64,000 nucleotides of DNA from JANPPS01 sp964242575 (GTDB taxonomy: Bacteria > Pseudomonadota > Alphaproteobacteria > Acetobacterales > Acetobacteraceae): the NCBI GenBank assembly GCA_964242575.1, contig CAXTCN010000010.1, forward strand, positions 1-64,000, in the 5' to 3' direction. The position numbers were made by a program, and so were the translations under genes. Below the pieces are notes generated by a model, which had not been told where the DNA came from, made no database searches, and saw nothing but the letters and a program-made list of their open reading frames with translations. Positions 39,801 to 48,902 of the stretch are shown in pieces (positions within the stretch are counted from its first letter, which is position 1; each line of letters starts with the position of its first letter).

Positions 39801-42575
39801 ATGACCAACGCCGCCCCCGACTACAAATCGACCGTTTTCCTCCCCAGCACCGCATTCCCCATGCGCGGCGACCTGCCGAAGCGCGAGCCGGAGCTGCTGG
39901 CCCGCTGGGAGCGCGTCCGCCTGTGGGACCGCACCGTGGCCGCCATGGCGGGCCGCCCGCAGTTCGTGCTGCATGACGGCCCGATCTACTCCAACGGCCA
40001 CCTGCACATCGGCCACGCGCTGAACCGCATCCTGAAGGACGTGGTGATGCGCGCGCACCGCATGGCCGGGCAGGACGTGGGCTATATCCCCGGCTGGGAC
40101 ATGCACGGCCTGCCAATTGAGTGGAAGGTCGAGGAGGAGTACCGCAAGACCGGCCGCGACAAGGATGCGACGCCGGTGCTGGACTTCCGCGACGAGTGCC
40201 GGCGCTATTCCGCGCACTGGCTCCATGTGCAGACGGCCGAGTTCCAGCGGCTCGGCGTCACCGGGGACTGGGCCGGGCGCTACGCCACCATGGATTTCCC
40301 GTCCGAGGCCGCGATTGCCGCCGAGATCGGCAAGTTCCTGCTGAACGGCGCGCTGTATCGCGGCCTGCGCCCGGTCATGTGGTCGCCGGTGGAGAAAACC
40401 GCGCTGGCTGAGGCCGAAATCGAGTACCACGACCGCACCAGCGACACCGTCTATGTCCGGGTCCGCCTGCTGGACGGTCCGCTGGCGGGCGTATCGGCGG
40501 TCTATTGGACCACCACGCCTTGGACGGCGCCGGGCACGCGCGCTTTGACGCTCGGGCCGGAGATCGATTACGCGCTGGTCCATGTCGGCAGCGTGGCCGA
40601 GGGTTCGACCGTCGTGCCCGGCGAGAACCTGCTGGTGGCGCTGGCATTGTTGCCGGGGTTCTGCGCGGCTGTGGGCATCGCCACGCACCACGTCGAGCGC
40701 GTGCTGAAGGGCGCCGACCTTGTGGGCCTGCGCGGCGCGCACCCGCTGCGCGACCACCCGGACGACGGCCTGCTCTATGCCATGGCGCTGCCGCTGGTGC
40801 CGGCCGAGTATGTCACCAGCGACCAGGGCACCGGCTTCGTCCCCTGCGCGCCCGCGCACGGCGAGGAGGACTTCGAGGTCAGCCGCGTCAACGGTCTGGA
40901 AGTGCCGGACACCGTAGGCCCCGACGGTCGTCTGCACCCCTGGGTCGGCACGCTCGCCGGCGTGCACGTGTTCAAGTCGGGCGACCCGGTTTCAGCGGCG
41001 CTCACGCTCGCCGGGACCCTAGCCGGCCGGGGCACGCTGCTGCACTCCTACCCGCACTCCTGGCGCAGCAAGGCGCCGGTCATCCTGCGCGCCACCCCGC
41101 AGTGGTTCATCCGCATGGACGGCCCCGAGGCCATCCGCGCCCGCGCCCTTGAGGCGATTGCCAACACCGCGTTCATCCCGGAGGCCGGCCGCACCCGCCT
41201 CGCCAGCATGGTCGCCGGGCGTCCCGACTGGTGCATCAGCCGCCAGCGCGCCTGGGGCGTGCCCATCCCGGTGTTCGTGGAGCGCCGCACCGGCGAGCCG
41301 CTGCGCGACCCGGCCGTGCTGGATCGCGTCGTGGCCGCCTTCACCGCCGAGGGCGCAGATTCCTGGTACTCCTCGCCGCCCAGCCGCTTCCTGGGCAATG
41401 ACCATGACCCGGAAGCGTTCGAACAGGTCCTGGACATCGTGGACGTCTGGTTCGAGAGCGGCAGCACGCACGGCTTCGCCATGGAAGGACGCGGCCTGCC
41501 GTGGCCCGCGGACCTGTACCTCGAAGGCAGCGACCAGCACCGCGGCTGGTTCCAGCATAGCCTGCTGGAGGCCATCGGCACCCGGGGCGCGGCGCCGTTC
41601 AAGGCGGTGCTGACCCACGGTTTCGTGCTGGACGAAGCCGGCCGCAAAATGAGCAAGTCGCTCGGCAACGTGACCGCGCCGCAGGAGGTCACGGACAAGA
41701 TGGGCGCGGACATCCTTCGGCTCTGGGTGGTGAACTCGGACGTGTCGGAGGACCTGCGCATTGGCCCCGAAATCCTGAAGCAGCAGGCCGAGCTGTACCG
41801 CCGCCTTCGCAACACCCTGCGCTGGCTGCTGGGCAGCCTGGACGGCTGGCACGACGCCGAACGCCTGCCGCACGCCGAGCTGCCGGAGCTGGAGCGCTGG
41901 GTGCTGCACCGCCTGTCCGAACTGGACCAACGGATCAAGGGCGCGCTGGCGTCGCACGACTGGACCGGCGTTTACCCGGACCTGCACGCGTTCTGCTCGT
42001 CGGACCTGTCGGCGTTCTACTTCGACGTGCGCAAGGACGTACTATACTGCGACCCGGCGGCAAGCCCGCGCCGTCGGGCGGTGCGGACCGTGCTGGACCA
42101 ACTGCACCGTTGCCTCACGACTTGGCTCGCCCCGGTGCTGTGCTTCACCGCCGAGGAGGCCTGGCTGGCGCGCTTCCCGTCCGAGGACGGCAGCGTGCAC
42201 CTGGAACAGTTCCCCGACGTGCCCGCCGCCTGGCACGACCCGGCGCTCGGCGTCCGCTGGGCCGCGATCCGCGAGGCACGTGGCACGCTCACCACCGCGC
42301 TTGAGGCTGCCCGGCTGGACAAGCTGATCGGCGCGTCCCTGCAGGCCACGCTCGCTTTGCCGCCTGCCTTCGCCGAGTGGCTGGATTGGAACACCTGGGC
42401 CGAGGTCGCAATCGTCTCCAGCGTGACGGCCGGGCCAGAGGTAAAGGTCAGCCGCGCCCCTGGCGGGAAGTGCGCCCGGTGCTGGCGCGTCCTGCCGGAG
42501 GTTGACGCCGCGACCTCGCTCTGCCTCCGCTGCACGGACGCTGTGGGCGAGCCGGCCCGGCGGGCGGCGGAGTGA
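39801..42575 (+). CDS. ileS: Isoleucyl-tRNA synthetase
   Basis: This 924-residue class I synthetase has the HIGH motif at 69-72 and KMSKS at 616-620. The editing domain lies between them. The C-terminal zinc-binding region has four cysteines (891, 894, 908, 911) typical of bacterial IleRS. It charges tRNA-Ile in the cytoplasm. The 102-base gap after ribF shows no T-box or other leader structure I recognise. Its stop overlaps the lspA start by 4 bases. Confidence 0.98.
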   Translation: MTNAAPDYKSTVFLPSTAFPMRGDLPKREPELLARWERVRLWDRTVAAMAGRPQFVLHDGPIYSNGHLHIGHALNRILKDVVMRAHRMAGQDVGYIPGWDMHGLPIEWKVEEEYRKTGRDKDATPVLDFRDECRRYSAHWLHVQTAEFQRLGVTGDWAGRYATMDFPSEAAIAAEIGKFLLNGALYRGLRPVMWSPVEKTALAEAEIEYHDRTSDTVYVRVRLLDGPLAGVSAVYWTTTPWTAPGTRALTLGPEIDYALVHVGSVAEGSTVVPGENLLVALALLPGFCAAVGIATHHVERVLKGADLVGLRGAHPLRDHPDDGLLYAMALPLVPAEYVTSDQGTGFVPCAPAHGEEDFEVSRVNGLEVPDTVGPDGRLHPWVGTLAGVHVFKSGDPVSAALTLAGTLAGRGTLLHSYPHSWRSKAPVILRATPQWFIRMDGPEAIRARALEAIANTAFIPEAGRTRLASMVAGRPDWCISRQRAWGVPIPVFVERRTGEPLRDPAVLDRVVAAFTAEGADSWYSSPPSRFLGNDHDPEAFEQVLDIVDVWFESGSTHGFAMEGRGLPWPADLYLEGSDQHRGWFQHSLLEAIGTRGAAPFKAVLTHGFVLDEAGRKMSKSLGNVTAPQEVTDKMGADILRLWVVNSDVSEDLRIGPEILKQQAELYRRLRNTLRWLLGSLDGWHDAERLPHAELPELERWVLHRLSELDQRIKGALASHDWTGVYPDLHAFCSSDLSAFYFDVRKDVLYCDPAASPRRRAVRTVLDQLHRCLTTWLAPVLCFTAEEAWLARFPSEDGSVHLEQFPDVPAAWHDPALGVRWAAIREARGTLTTALEAARLDKLIGASLQATLALPPAFAEWLDWNTWAEVAIVSSVTAGPEVKVSRAPGGKCARCWRVLPEVDAATSLCLRCTDAVGEPARRAAE

Positions 42576-43069
42576 GCCGCCACGCCCGTTGGGGGTTGCT
42601 GGCCGCCGTGCTGGTGCTGCTGGCGGACCAGGCGAGCAAGTGGTGGGTGCTGGAAGTCCTGCGCCTGTCGGAGCGCGGCCAGGTCCCGGTCCTGCCGGTG
42701 CTCAGCCTGACGATGGTGTGGAACCAGGGCGTGACTTTCGGCCTATTCAAGCAGGGCGGCGCGTGGGGGCCATGGCTGCTGGCCGGAGTGGCGCTCGCGG
42801 TGGTCGTGGCGCTCGGCGTGTGGCTGCGGCGTGCGGAGACGGCGTTGGTGGCATGGGCGCTGGGTGCCATCGCCGGCGGCGCGGTCGGCAACGTCATCGA
42901 CCGCCTGCGCTTCGGCGCCGTGGTGGACTTCCTGCACGCGCACGCCTTCGGCTGGTCCTGGTACGTGTTCAACGTGGCGGACGCCGCCATCGTCTGCGGC
43001 GTGGGCGCACTGGTGCTTGACGGCCTGCTGCCAAGGTCCCGCTTGCCGGCGCCGACCGTTCGGCAGTAA
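42572..43069 (+). CDS. lspA: Lipoprotein signal peptidase
   Basis: This 165-residue inner-membrane aspartic protease has four hydrophobic segments and the catalytic Asp119 (VVDF) and Asp137 (NVADA) within the conserved GNVIDRLRFGAVVDF and WYVFNVADAA blocks. It cleaves signal peptides of lipoproteins after diacylglyceryl modification. The GTG start overlaps the ileS stop, so the two are coupled. The downstream gene encodes a lipoprotein. Confidence 0.96.
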   Translation: MSRHARWGLLAAVLVLLADQASKWWVLEVLRLSERGQVPVLPVLSLTMVWNQGVTFGLFKQGGAWGPWLLAGVALAVVVALGVWLRRAETALVAWALGAIAGGAVGNVIDRLRFGAVVDFLHAHAFGWSWYVFNVADAAIVCGVGALVLDGLLPRSRLPAPTVRQ

Positions 43070-43078
43070 TACGCGCGC

Positions 43079-43630
43079 ATGAAGGCATCATTCCAAATTT
43101 TCGCGCTCGCCTGCGTGCTGGCCCTTCCGGCTTGCGGCGGGGACGAGTTGACCCGCACCTTTGGCCTGAGCCGCGACGCTCCGGACGAGTTCCAGGTCAC
43201 CACCCGCGCGCCGCTGTCGATGCCGCCGAACCTGGCGCTCCGGCCGCCCAGCCCCGGCGCGACCCGCCCGCAGGAAATGACCCAGCGCCAGCAGGCCGAG
43301 GCCACGTTGGTGCCGGACGCCGTGCTGGCGACGCAGCCCGGCGCTGGCCTGACGCCGGGCCAACAGGCGCTGGTGTCCGCCGCCGGCCCGGCCGCACCGG
43401 CAAACATCCGCGACCGCGTGGACAACGAGGCCGCGTTGGACACGCCCAGCCGCAGCCTGACCGACCGGTTGCTGTTCTGGCAGCCAGCGCCCCTTCCCGG
43501 CACTCAGGTCGACCCGGTGCGCGAGAACCAGCGCCTGCGCGAGAACGCCGCGCTAGGCCAGCCGACCGTGGTGGGCGACACGCCGATCATCCAGCGCCGC
43601 CGCCAGGGGCTGTTCAGCAGCATCTTCTAA
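43079..43630 (+). CDS. DUF3035 lipoprotein
   Basis: This 183-residue protein has a lipobox (LPACG, Cys19) and the DUF3035 pattern: RTFGLSRDAPDEFQVTTRAPLSMPPNLALRPPSPG. The rest is low-complexity and ends in QGLFSSIF. It regularly follows ileS-lspA in alphaproteobacteria and is predicted to be an outer-membrane lipoprotein; its role is unknown. It starts 9 bases after the lspA stop and would itself be a substrate of LspA. Confidence 0.9.
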   Translation: MKASFQIFALACVLALPACGGDELTRTFGLSRDAPDEFQVTTRAPLSMPPNLALRPPSPGATRPQEMTQRQQAEATLVPDAVLATQPGAGLTPGQQALVSAAGPAAPANIRDRVDNEAALDTPSRSLTDRLLFWQPAPLPGTQVDPVRENQRLRENAALGQPTVVGDTPIIQRRRQGLFSSIF

Positions 43631-43649
43631 CGCCAGTTGGGGCGGCGGC

Positions 43650-44222
43650 CTACCGGCTCAGGGAGTGGTACTCAGCGTTCGGCATCATATCGACGGCATG
43701 GGCCACGCGGTTCGTGTAGTTGAAGAACGCAGCGACCTCCGCGATGTCGAAGATGTCCGCGTCGCCGAACCCATGCGCCCGCAACGCAGCCCGGTCCGTC
43801 TCGGCCACGGTATGCGGCGCGGCCGTCAGTTGCACCGCGAAGTCCAGCATCGCCCGTTGCCGGGCCGGCAGTTCCGCCACGCGGTAGTTGAACGCCAACA
43901 TTTCCCCAAGCTGGGGGTCGCCCGACAGCTTCCGCACCGCCGCGCCATGCGCCACCAGGCAGTAGTAGCACCGGTTCCACGCTGACACCGCGACCGCGAT
44001 CATTTCGCGTTCCAGCTTGGATAGCCCGGACGGCGCCAGCATCAGTTCATCATACATCCGGATGAAGTTGCGCAGCTTCTCCGGCCGCAACAGCCAGGCG
44101 CGCAGCACGTTCGGCACGAAGCCCAGCTTGTCCCGGCATTTTTGGAAGTATGGCTTGAGGTCATCCGGTAGGCTGGCCTCGTCGGCGTCGACCAGCGCCG
44201 TCACGTGCGTCGGTTGCGGCAT
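43650..44222 (-). CDS. Carboxymuconolactone decarboxylase/AhpD-like peroxidase-related protein
   Basis: This 190-residue protein has the AhpD-like core EREMIAVAVSAWNRCYYCLVAHG with a CxxC redox pair and nearby His, followed by FAVQLTAAPHTV and the helix DIFDIAEVAAFFNYTNRVAHAVDM. Relatives are called 'peroxidase-related enzyme' or uncharacterised AhpD-like proteins that act on hydroperoxides. Its ATG lies 2 bases after the acyl-CoA synthetase stop, so the genes probably share a transcript. Confidence 0.9.
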   Translation of the reverse strand: MPQPTHVTALVDADEASLPDDLKPYFQKCRDKLGFVPNVLRAWLLRPEKLRNFIRMYDELMLAPSGLSKLEREMIAVAVSAWNRCYYCLVAHGAAVRKLSGDPQLGEMLAFNYRVAELPARQRAMLDFAVQLTAAPHTVAETDRAALRAHGFGDADIFDIAEVAAFFNYTNRVAHAVDMMPNAEYHSLSR

Positions 44223-44224
44223 TC

Positions 44225-45838
44225 CTAACCCTCCAACGCCTGAGCCTGCTCGCGCAGCATGAACTTCTGCATCTTGCCGGTGCTGGTCTTGGGCAGCGGC
44301 CCGAACACCACGGTGCGCGGCACCTTGAACCGCGCCAGCCGCTCCCGGCAGAACGCGATGATTTCGGCGGCCGTCGCGTCCATCTCCGGCCGCAGGGTCA
44401 CGAACGCGCAGGGCGTCTCGCCCCAGGTCGGGTCCGGCCGCGCCACCACGGCCGCCTCCAGCACGGCGGGGTGGCGGTACAGCACGCCCTCCACCTCAAT
44501 CGTCGAGATATTTTCGCCACCCGAAATGATAATGTCCTTCGACCGGTCGCGGATTTCCAGGTAGCCGTCCGGGTGGCTGACCGCGAGGTCCCCGGTGTGG
44601 AACCAGCCGCCTTGGAACGCCTCCGCAGTAGCGGCCGGGTTCTTGAGGTAGCCTTTCATCACGATGTTGCCGCGCATGAAAACTTCGCCCATGGTCGCGC
44701 CGTCCCGCGGCACCGGCGCCAGGGTGTCCGGGTCCGCCACCATAACCCCCTCCTGCACCGGGTAGGTCACGCCCTGCCGCGCCTTAATCGCCGCGCGCTG
44801 CTCGTCCGGCAGCGCGTCCCACTCCTCATGCCAGGCGCACACGGTCACTGGGCCGTAGGTCTCCGTCAGCCCATAGACGTGCGTCGTCTCGAACCCGAGC
44901 CGCTCCATCCCCTCCAGCACCGCGGGCGGTGGCGCCGCGCCCGCTGTCATCATGCGCACCGGAGTCGGCCGGGGCTGCACGCCGGGGTGGTTGAGCAACA
45001 GCCCCATGACGATCGGCGCGCCGCACAGATGCGTCACGCCATGCCGGTCCATAGCGTCCAGCATCGCCCCCGCCTCGACCCGGCGCAGGCACACGTTGGT
45101 CCCGGCCATCGCCGCCACGGTCCAGGGAAAGCACCAGCCGTTGCAGTGAAACATCGGCAGCGTCCACAAATAGACCGGATGCTGCGTCATGCCCCACGTC
45201 AGCGCGTTGCCGACCGCGTTCAGGTAAGCGCCGCGGTGGTGGTAAACGACGCCCTTTGGGTTGCCCGTGGTGCCGGACGTGTAGTTGAGCGCGATGGCGT
45301 CCCACTCGTCCTCCGGCATGGCCCACTCGAATGCCGGGTCGCCGCCGGCCAGGAACTCCTCGTAGTCCACCTGCCCGGCCGGAGCGCCCGGCGGCGCAAG
45401 CGCGTCGTTGATGTCCACCACGAAGGGCCGCGCCCCGTCCGGGATCAGCGCCAGCGCCTCCGCCACCGTGCCCGCGAACTCCCGGTCCGCCAGCAGCACC
45501 CGCGCCTCGCCGTGGCCCAGGATAAAGGCGATGGTCGCGGCGTCTAGCCGCACGTTCAGGCTGCACAGCACCGCGCCCAGCATCGGCACGCCGAAATGCG
45601 CCTCCACCATGGCCGGCGTGTTCGGCGCCATGATCGCCACGGTCTCGCCGCGCCGGACGCCCTGCTTTGACAACGCCGACGCCATCCGCCGGCACCGCGC
45701 ATAGGTCTCCACCCAAGTCTGGCGCAGGTCGCCATGCAGGATCGCCACTCGGTCCGGGAACACGTCTGCCGTGCGCCGGATGAAGCTCAAGGGCGACAGC
45801 GCCTGGTAGTTGGCCGGCCCTCGCGGCATGTCGAACAT
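44225..45838 (-). CDS. Acyl-CoA synthetase (AMP-forming)
   Basis: This 537-residue enzyme activates a carboxylic acid to its CoA thioester. It has the phosphate loop YTSGTTGNPKG, the adenine motif YGLTETYGP, the GYLEIRDRSKDIIISGGENIS hinge and the C-terminal catalytic Lys in PKTSTGKMQKF. The overall pattern (LNVRLDAATIAFILGHGEARVL) resembles medium-chain or methylmercaptopropionate-type ligases. The ATG at 45838 is used; the longer frame from 45994 lies inside the upstream gene. Substrate unknown. Confidence 0.93.
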   Translation of the reverse strand: MFDMPRGPANYQALSPLSFIRRTADVFPDRVAILHGDLRQTWVETYARCRRMASALSKQGVRRGETVAIMAPNTPAMVEAHFGVPMLGAVLCSLNVRLDAATIAFILGHGEARVLLADREFAGTVAEALALIPDGARPFVVDINDALAPPGAPAGQVDYEEFLAGGDPAFEWAMPEDEWDAIALNYTSGTTGNPKGVVYHHRGAYLNAVGNALTWGMTQHPVYLWTLPMFHCNGWCFPWTVAAMAGTNVCLRRVEAGAMLDAMDRHGVTHLCGAPIVMGLLLNHPGVQPRPTPVRMMTAGAAPPPAVLEGMERLGFETTHVYGLTETYGPVTVCAWHEEWDALPDEQRAAIKARQGVTYPVQEGVMVADPDTLAPVPRDGATMGEVFMRGNIVMKGYLKNPAATAEAFQGGWFHTGDLAVSHPDGYLEIRDRSKDIIISGGENISTIEVEGVLYRHPAVLEAAVVARPDPTWGETPCAFVTLRPEMDATAAEIIAFCRERLARFKVPRTVVFGPLPKTSTGKMQKFMLREQAQALEG

Positions 45839-45840
45839 GG

Positions 45841-47736
45841 CTAGAACCCGAACATGTGGTCGAGCGAGAACGCTCCGTCCTCGGTCATCAGCCCATGGTA
45901 GCCGAACAGCCGGCACGTCTGGTCCCGGATCAGCACGTAGCCCCGCGCGCCTGCCTCCTGCATCAACGCCTCCCCGAAAACCCGGTGCGGCCACACCATC
46001 GCCGACCCGGAACAGGCGATCTGCAACGGCTGCTCCGCGATCACAGCGCCCTCGCCATCATGCAGCACCAGCACCGTGGAAGATAGCGGATGCCACCCCG
46101 CGGAGGCCGGGTAGATCAGCGCCGCGAAGCTGTGCCGCCCAGAATCGCCCAATTGGTCGCCCAGCCGCAGGAACAGCCGGGTAGACAGTCCGGGCGGCGG
46201 GCCGGCATAGCTCTGCGGCTCGTCCCGGTAGGTCATCAGCGTGTTGTAGATATGCGCGCCGAAGCTGCTTTCGGCGGCGTGCGGCGTGCCCCGGTGCTCG
46301 TAGCGCACCAGGCAGTGCAGCCAGCCGTCGGCCTCGCCGCCGTCGCGGAAGTCATAGACCAACTCGGCGTGCCCCTCCTCCGCGTCCAGGTCCGCCAAGT
46401 CCACGGCGACATCATGGCTGCGCTCCAGCCGGCCCAGGAAGCGCTGCGCCGTCAGCCGCCCGGCTGGGTCGAACACGTCGAGCCGCACCGGCAAGTCCGC
46501 CTGCCGCTCCGCCATCGGCGTGGGCAGCACGATGCTGCGGAAGCGGTCGCGCGGCAGCACCGGGAACGGCAGCAGGTAGCCGCGCCCCAGCAGGTTCGAC
46601 AGCGCCGGAATGCCCGGGTCGGGCCGCAGGTCCGCGCGCTCGACATTCAGGTGCGCGATGCGCGTGCGTCCGCCCCGGGTCACCTCATAGCGCGGCCGCA
46701 CCACATGCCGCCCGGCGCGCAGCTCGATCTGCGCCGGCCAGCGCAGGTCCGGCAGCAAATCCGCCACGTCCACCGCGACGCTGGCATACGGCGGCACCTC
46801 CCGGTCCAGCGCCACCGGCCTCTCCGCGCCCATGCGGTCCAGGCTCACCGCCCCGGCCGGGATCGGTGCCGCGTGGCTGTTCTGCAGCCACAGCACCACC
46901 CGCTCGTCCGCCCGCGGCGCAGGCAGCCCGGCGTAGCGGTCGCTCGGCCAAGCGTTCGCGTCATGCGTGACCGACAGGCTCGGCTCCGCCCCGCTGCCAT
47001 AGGTGTCCAGCGCGTATTTCACCACGTCGTGCCCGGCCACGCCGATGGCATGGATGAACAACTGTCCGGCGAACGCTGGCAATCCGAAGCGCGCGCGCAC
47101 CTCCTGGCTGTCAATCGCAATGCCGCCTGGCCCCGGCGGCACCGGCTGCTCCCACTCCGTAAGAACGCCGCCCACGCCGTCATACAGCCGCAGCCACAGC
47201 CGCACGGACTTCGCGCCATAGCCTGCCCAGTAATTCGCCGTGACCAGCCGCGTGTGCAGCCCGTCGCAGTCCCGGAAGAACGCGTAGTTGGTGGCGAAGT
47301 TGGTCCGCTCGAGATACCGCGCCGGGTTGGTCAGCATCGTCGGCGGCAGCCGCGCCTCGTCCAAGGTCAGCACCAGCGTGCCCGCCGATACGAGATGCGC
47401 GATCCGCGCCTGGATGCGCCCGGCGTCGAACGCCGCGATCAGCAACACGGCGCACTCGGACCGTGGCAGGTCCACCAGCGGCCGGGCCGCCTGCCCGGCC
47501 CGCATGGCGCCGATGGCCTGCACGTCGTGCACGTAGCTCTCGGTCGCCGCCGGCATGGCCGGGTTCAACGCCCAGAGCGCGTCCGAGACCCCGTCCGGGT
47601 CATACACCGCAAGCGGCCCGGCGGCCCGGATGCGGTCCGCCAACCGCAGGATCGCCTCCGCCGCGACCGGATGCGCGAATGCCTTGTACAACACGTTGCC
47701 ACCGGCCCACGCGTCGAAGGTTTGGATGTCCAACAT
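45841..47736 (-). CDS. Large conserved hypothetical protein (631 aa)
   Basis: This 631-residue protein has no signal peptide or membrane segment. It starts MLDIQTFDAWAGGNVLYKAFAHPVAAEAI. The N-terminal 150 residues have an alternating alpha/beta pattern (GPLAVYDPDGVSDALW, CAVLLIAAFDAGR). The remainder has beta-sandwich-like stretches (RLWLRLYDGVGGVLTEWEQPVPPG, VVLWLQNSHAAPIPAGAVSL) and ends in GLMTEDGAFSLDHMFGF. It lies 1 base after the ELM1-like gene stop and 2 bases before the acyl-CoA synthetase gene, so it is a middle gene of an operon. I recognise no family. Confidence 0.85.
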   Translation of the reverse strand: MLDIQTFDAWAGGNVLYKAFAHPVAAEAILRLADRIRAAGPLAVYDPDGVSDALWALNPAMPAATESYVHDVQAIGAMRAGQAARPLVDLPRSECAVLLIAAFDAGRIQARIAHLVSAGTLVLTLDEARLPPTMLTNPARYLERTNFATNYAFFRDCDGLHTRLVTANYWAGYGAKSVRLWLRLYDGVGGVLTEWEQPVPPGPGGIAIDSQEVRARFGLPAFAGQLFIHAIGVAGHDVVKYALDTYGSGAEPSLSVTHDANAWPSDRYAGLPAPRADERVVLWLQNSHAAPIPAGAVSLDRMGAERPVALDREVPPYASVAVDVADLLPDLRWPAQIELRAGRHVVRPRYEVTRGGRTRIAHLNVERADLRPDPGIPALSNLLGRGYLLPFPVLPRDRFRSIVLPTPMAERQADLPVRLDVFDPAGRLTAQRFLGRLERSHDVAVDLADLDAEEGHAELVYDFRDGGEADGWLHCLVRYEHRGTPHAAESSFGAHIYNTLMTYRDEPQSYAGPPPGLSTRLFLRLGDQLGDSGRHSFAALIYPASAGWHPLSSTVLVLHDGEGAVIAEQPLQIACSGSAMVWPHRVFGEALMQEAGARGYVLIRDQTCRLFGYHGLMTEDGAFSLDHMFGF

Positions 47737-47737
47737 G

Positions 47738-48661
47738 CTAGAACCTCAGTTTATGTCGCAGCTCGTCCGCCGCCGCTTGCGTGTCATTGACCGGCTCCAC
47801 CGGCCACTGCTCCAGCCGCCCGGCGAACGGCCGCACGCGGCCCTCCTCCTGCAGCAGCCGGGTGAACAGCCGGATGTGCCGGCTGTGCCCCGGCAGGCCG
47901 GCCAGCAGCACCGGTGCCCGGGTGGCGCAGGCCTCGGACACCATGGAAACGCTGTCCTCCGTCACCACGACCGCGTCGGCCAGCGCCAACATGCCATAAT
48001 ACGGGTTGTCGCCCGAGCCGTCCCACACCCAGCCACCGGCCGGCTCCACTGCCCTGCGCAGCGCCGCCACCGCATCGGCCGAGGTGCGGCGCGATGGCGT
48101 GAGCGCCACGCCAACCTTGTCCGCCCGCATCATGTCCGCCAACTCCGCACCCAACGCCTGCGCCACTGCGGCGTCCAAGCGGAACCGCCCGTTGCTGCCG
48201 CCTACCAGCACCGCAACCAACGGCCGCGGCAGGTGCTGCAATCGCGGCGTCCATTCCGCCGCTGCCGCCGCCAGCCGCGCCGGCGTTGCTTGGTGCAGCG
48301 CGGTGCGCGTCACGATCACGTTCGGGCCAGTAAGCCCGTCGTGTCGGTTGACCACCACTGCGTCATAGCGGTCCGGACTGCGCCGCGGGTGCTGGATTTG
48401 CACCACCGGGCGCCCCGGCCGGCGCAGCGCCGCGCCCACCAGCGCCCCTGTCCCACCCGCGCTCAGGATCAATCGGTCGCCGGGGTCGTCCAGCGCCACC
48501 GCCCGCAACGGCGCCACCCACAACGGCCGTGGCAGCCAGCGCCATGGCGCCCGCACCTCCAACGGCACGATGTCCGGCGTAAGCCCGGCCGCCTCCGCCA
48601 GGCCCAGCACTTGGGCGTGCAGCCCGACATACGGCTCGCAAAGGATCGTGGCGGGCTGCAT
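47738..48661 (-). CDS. ELM1/GtrOC1-like putative nucleoside-diphosphate-sugar transferase
   Basis: This 307-residue protein matches the bacterial 'mitochondrial fission ELM1' family: LILSAGGTGALVGAALRR, VVQIQHPRRSPDRYDAVVV, VAVLVGGSNGRFRLD and VVVTEDSVSMVSEACATRAPVLLAGLPGHSRH. The fold is related to glycosyltransferase family B, and bacterial members are often found with envelope genes. It is the first gene of a leftward operon with the 631-residue protein and acyl-CoA synthetase and is divergent from the DEAD-box helicase. Confidence 0.87.
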   Translation of the reverse strand: MQPATILCEPYVGLHAQVLGLAEAAGLTPDIVPLEVRAPWRWLPRPLWVAPLRAVALDDPGDRLILSAGGTGALVGAALRRPGRPVVQIQHPRRSPDRYDAVVVNRHDGLTGPNVIVTRTALHQATPARLAAAAAEWTPRLQHLPRPLVAVLVGGSNGRFRLDAAVAQALGAELADMMRADKVGVALTPSRRTSADAVAALRRAVEPAGGWVWDGSGDNPYYGMLALADAVVVTEDSVSMVSEACATRAPVLLAGLPGHSRHIRLFTRLLQEEGRVRPFAGRLEQWPVEPVNDTQAAADELRHKLRF

Positions 48662-48714
48662 CGGCGCCGCTTCTCCGCAGTTCCGCCGCCACCGTCAACT
48701 CCGGCTTGATTTCC

Positions 48715-48743
48715 TTGACTTCGCTGCAGTGCAGCACCATAAC
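48715..48743 (+). promoter_or_regulatory. Candidate promoter of the DEAD-box helicase gene
   Basis: TTGACT (48715-48720) and CATAAC (48738-48743) are separated by exactly 17 bases. If used, transcription would start near 48750, leaving an untranslated leader of about 150 bases before the ATG at 48903. Long leaders are common on cold-inducible RNA helicase and cold-shock mRNAs. Confidence 0.5.
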
Positions 48744-48902
48744 AAACCTGCGCGGTTTGACGTGACTTCGTGCGATGTGCGTGTGCACCGGCGGTATCAT
48801 CCAAGCTTTTAGCGCCGGTTCGCGATCCTGCAGATCGCTGCGCACCCCCTCGCGGCCCATTGCGGCTCCCTGGGGCGGGCACCACGGAAAGATATCCCCT
48901 AC

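Noticed and set aside
39000..40967. A 655-codon open frame on the minus strand across ribF and ileS
   Set aside because: It is antisense to two housekeeping genes with intact catalytic motifs; no recognisable domain.
46090..47790. A 566-codon open frame on the plus strand opposite the 631-residue unknown protein
   Set aside because: Both frames are long, but the plus-strand product is dominated by Arg/Gln/His/Pro without hydrophobic pattern, whereas the minus-strand product has a normal alpha/beta composition and fits the operon spacing.
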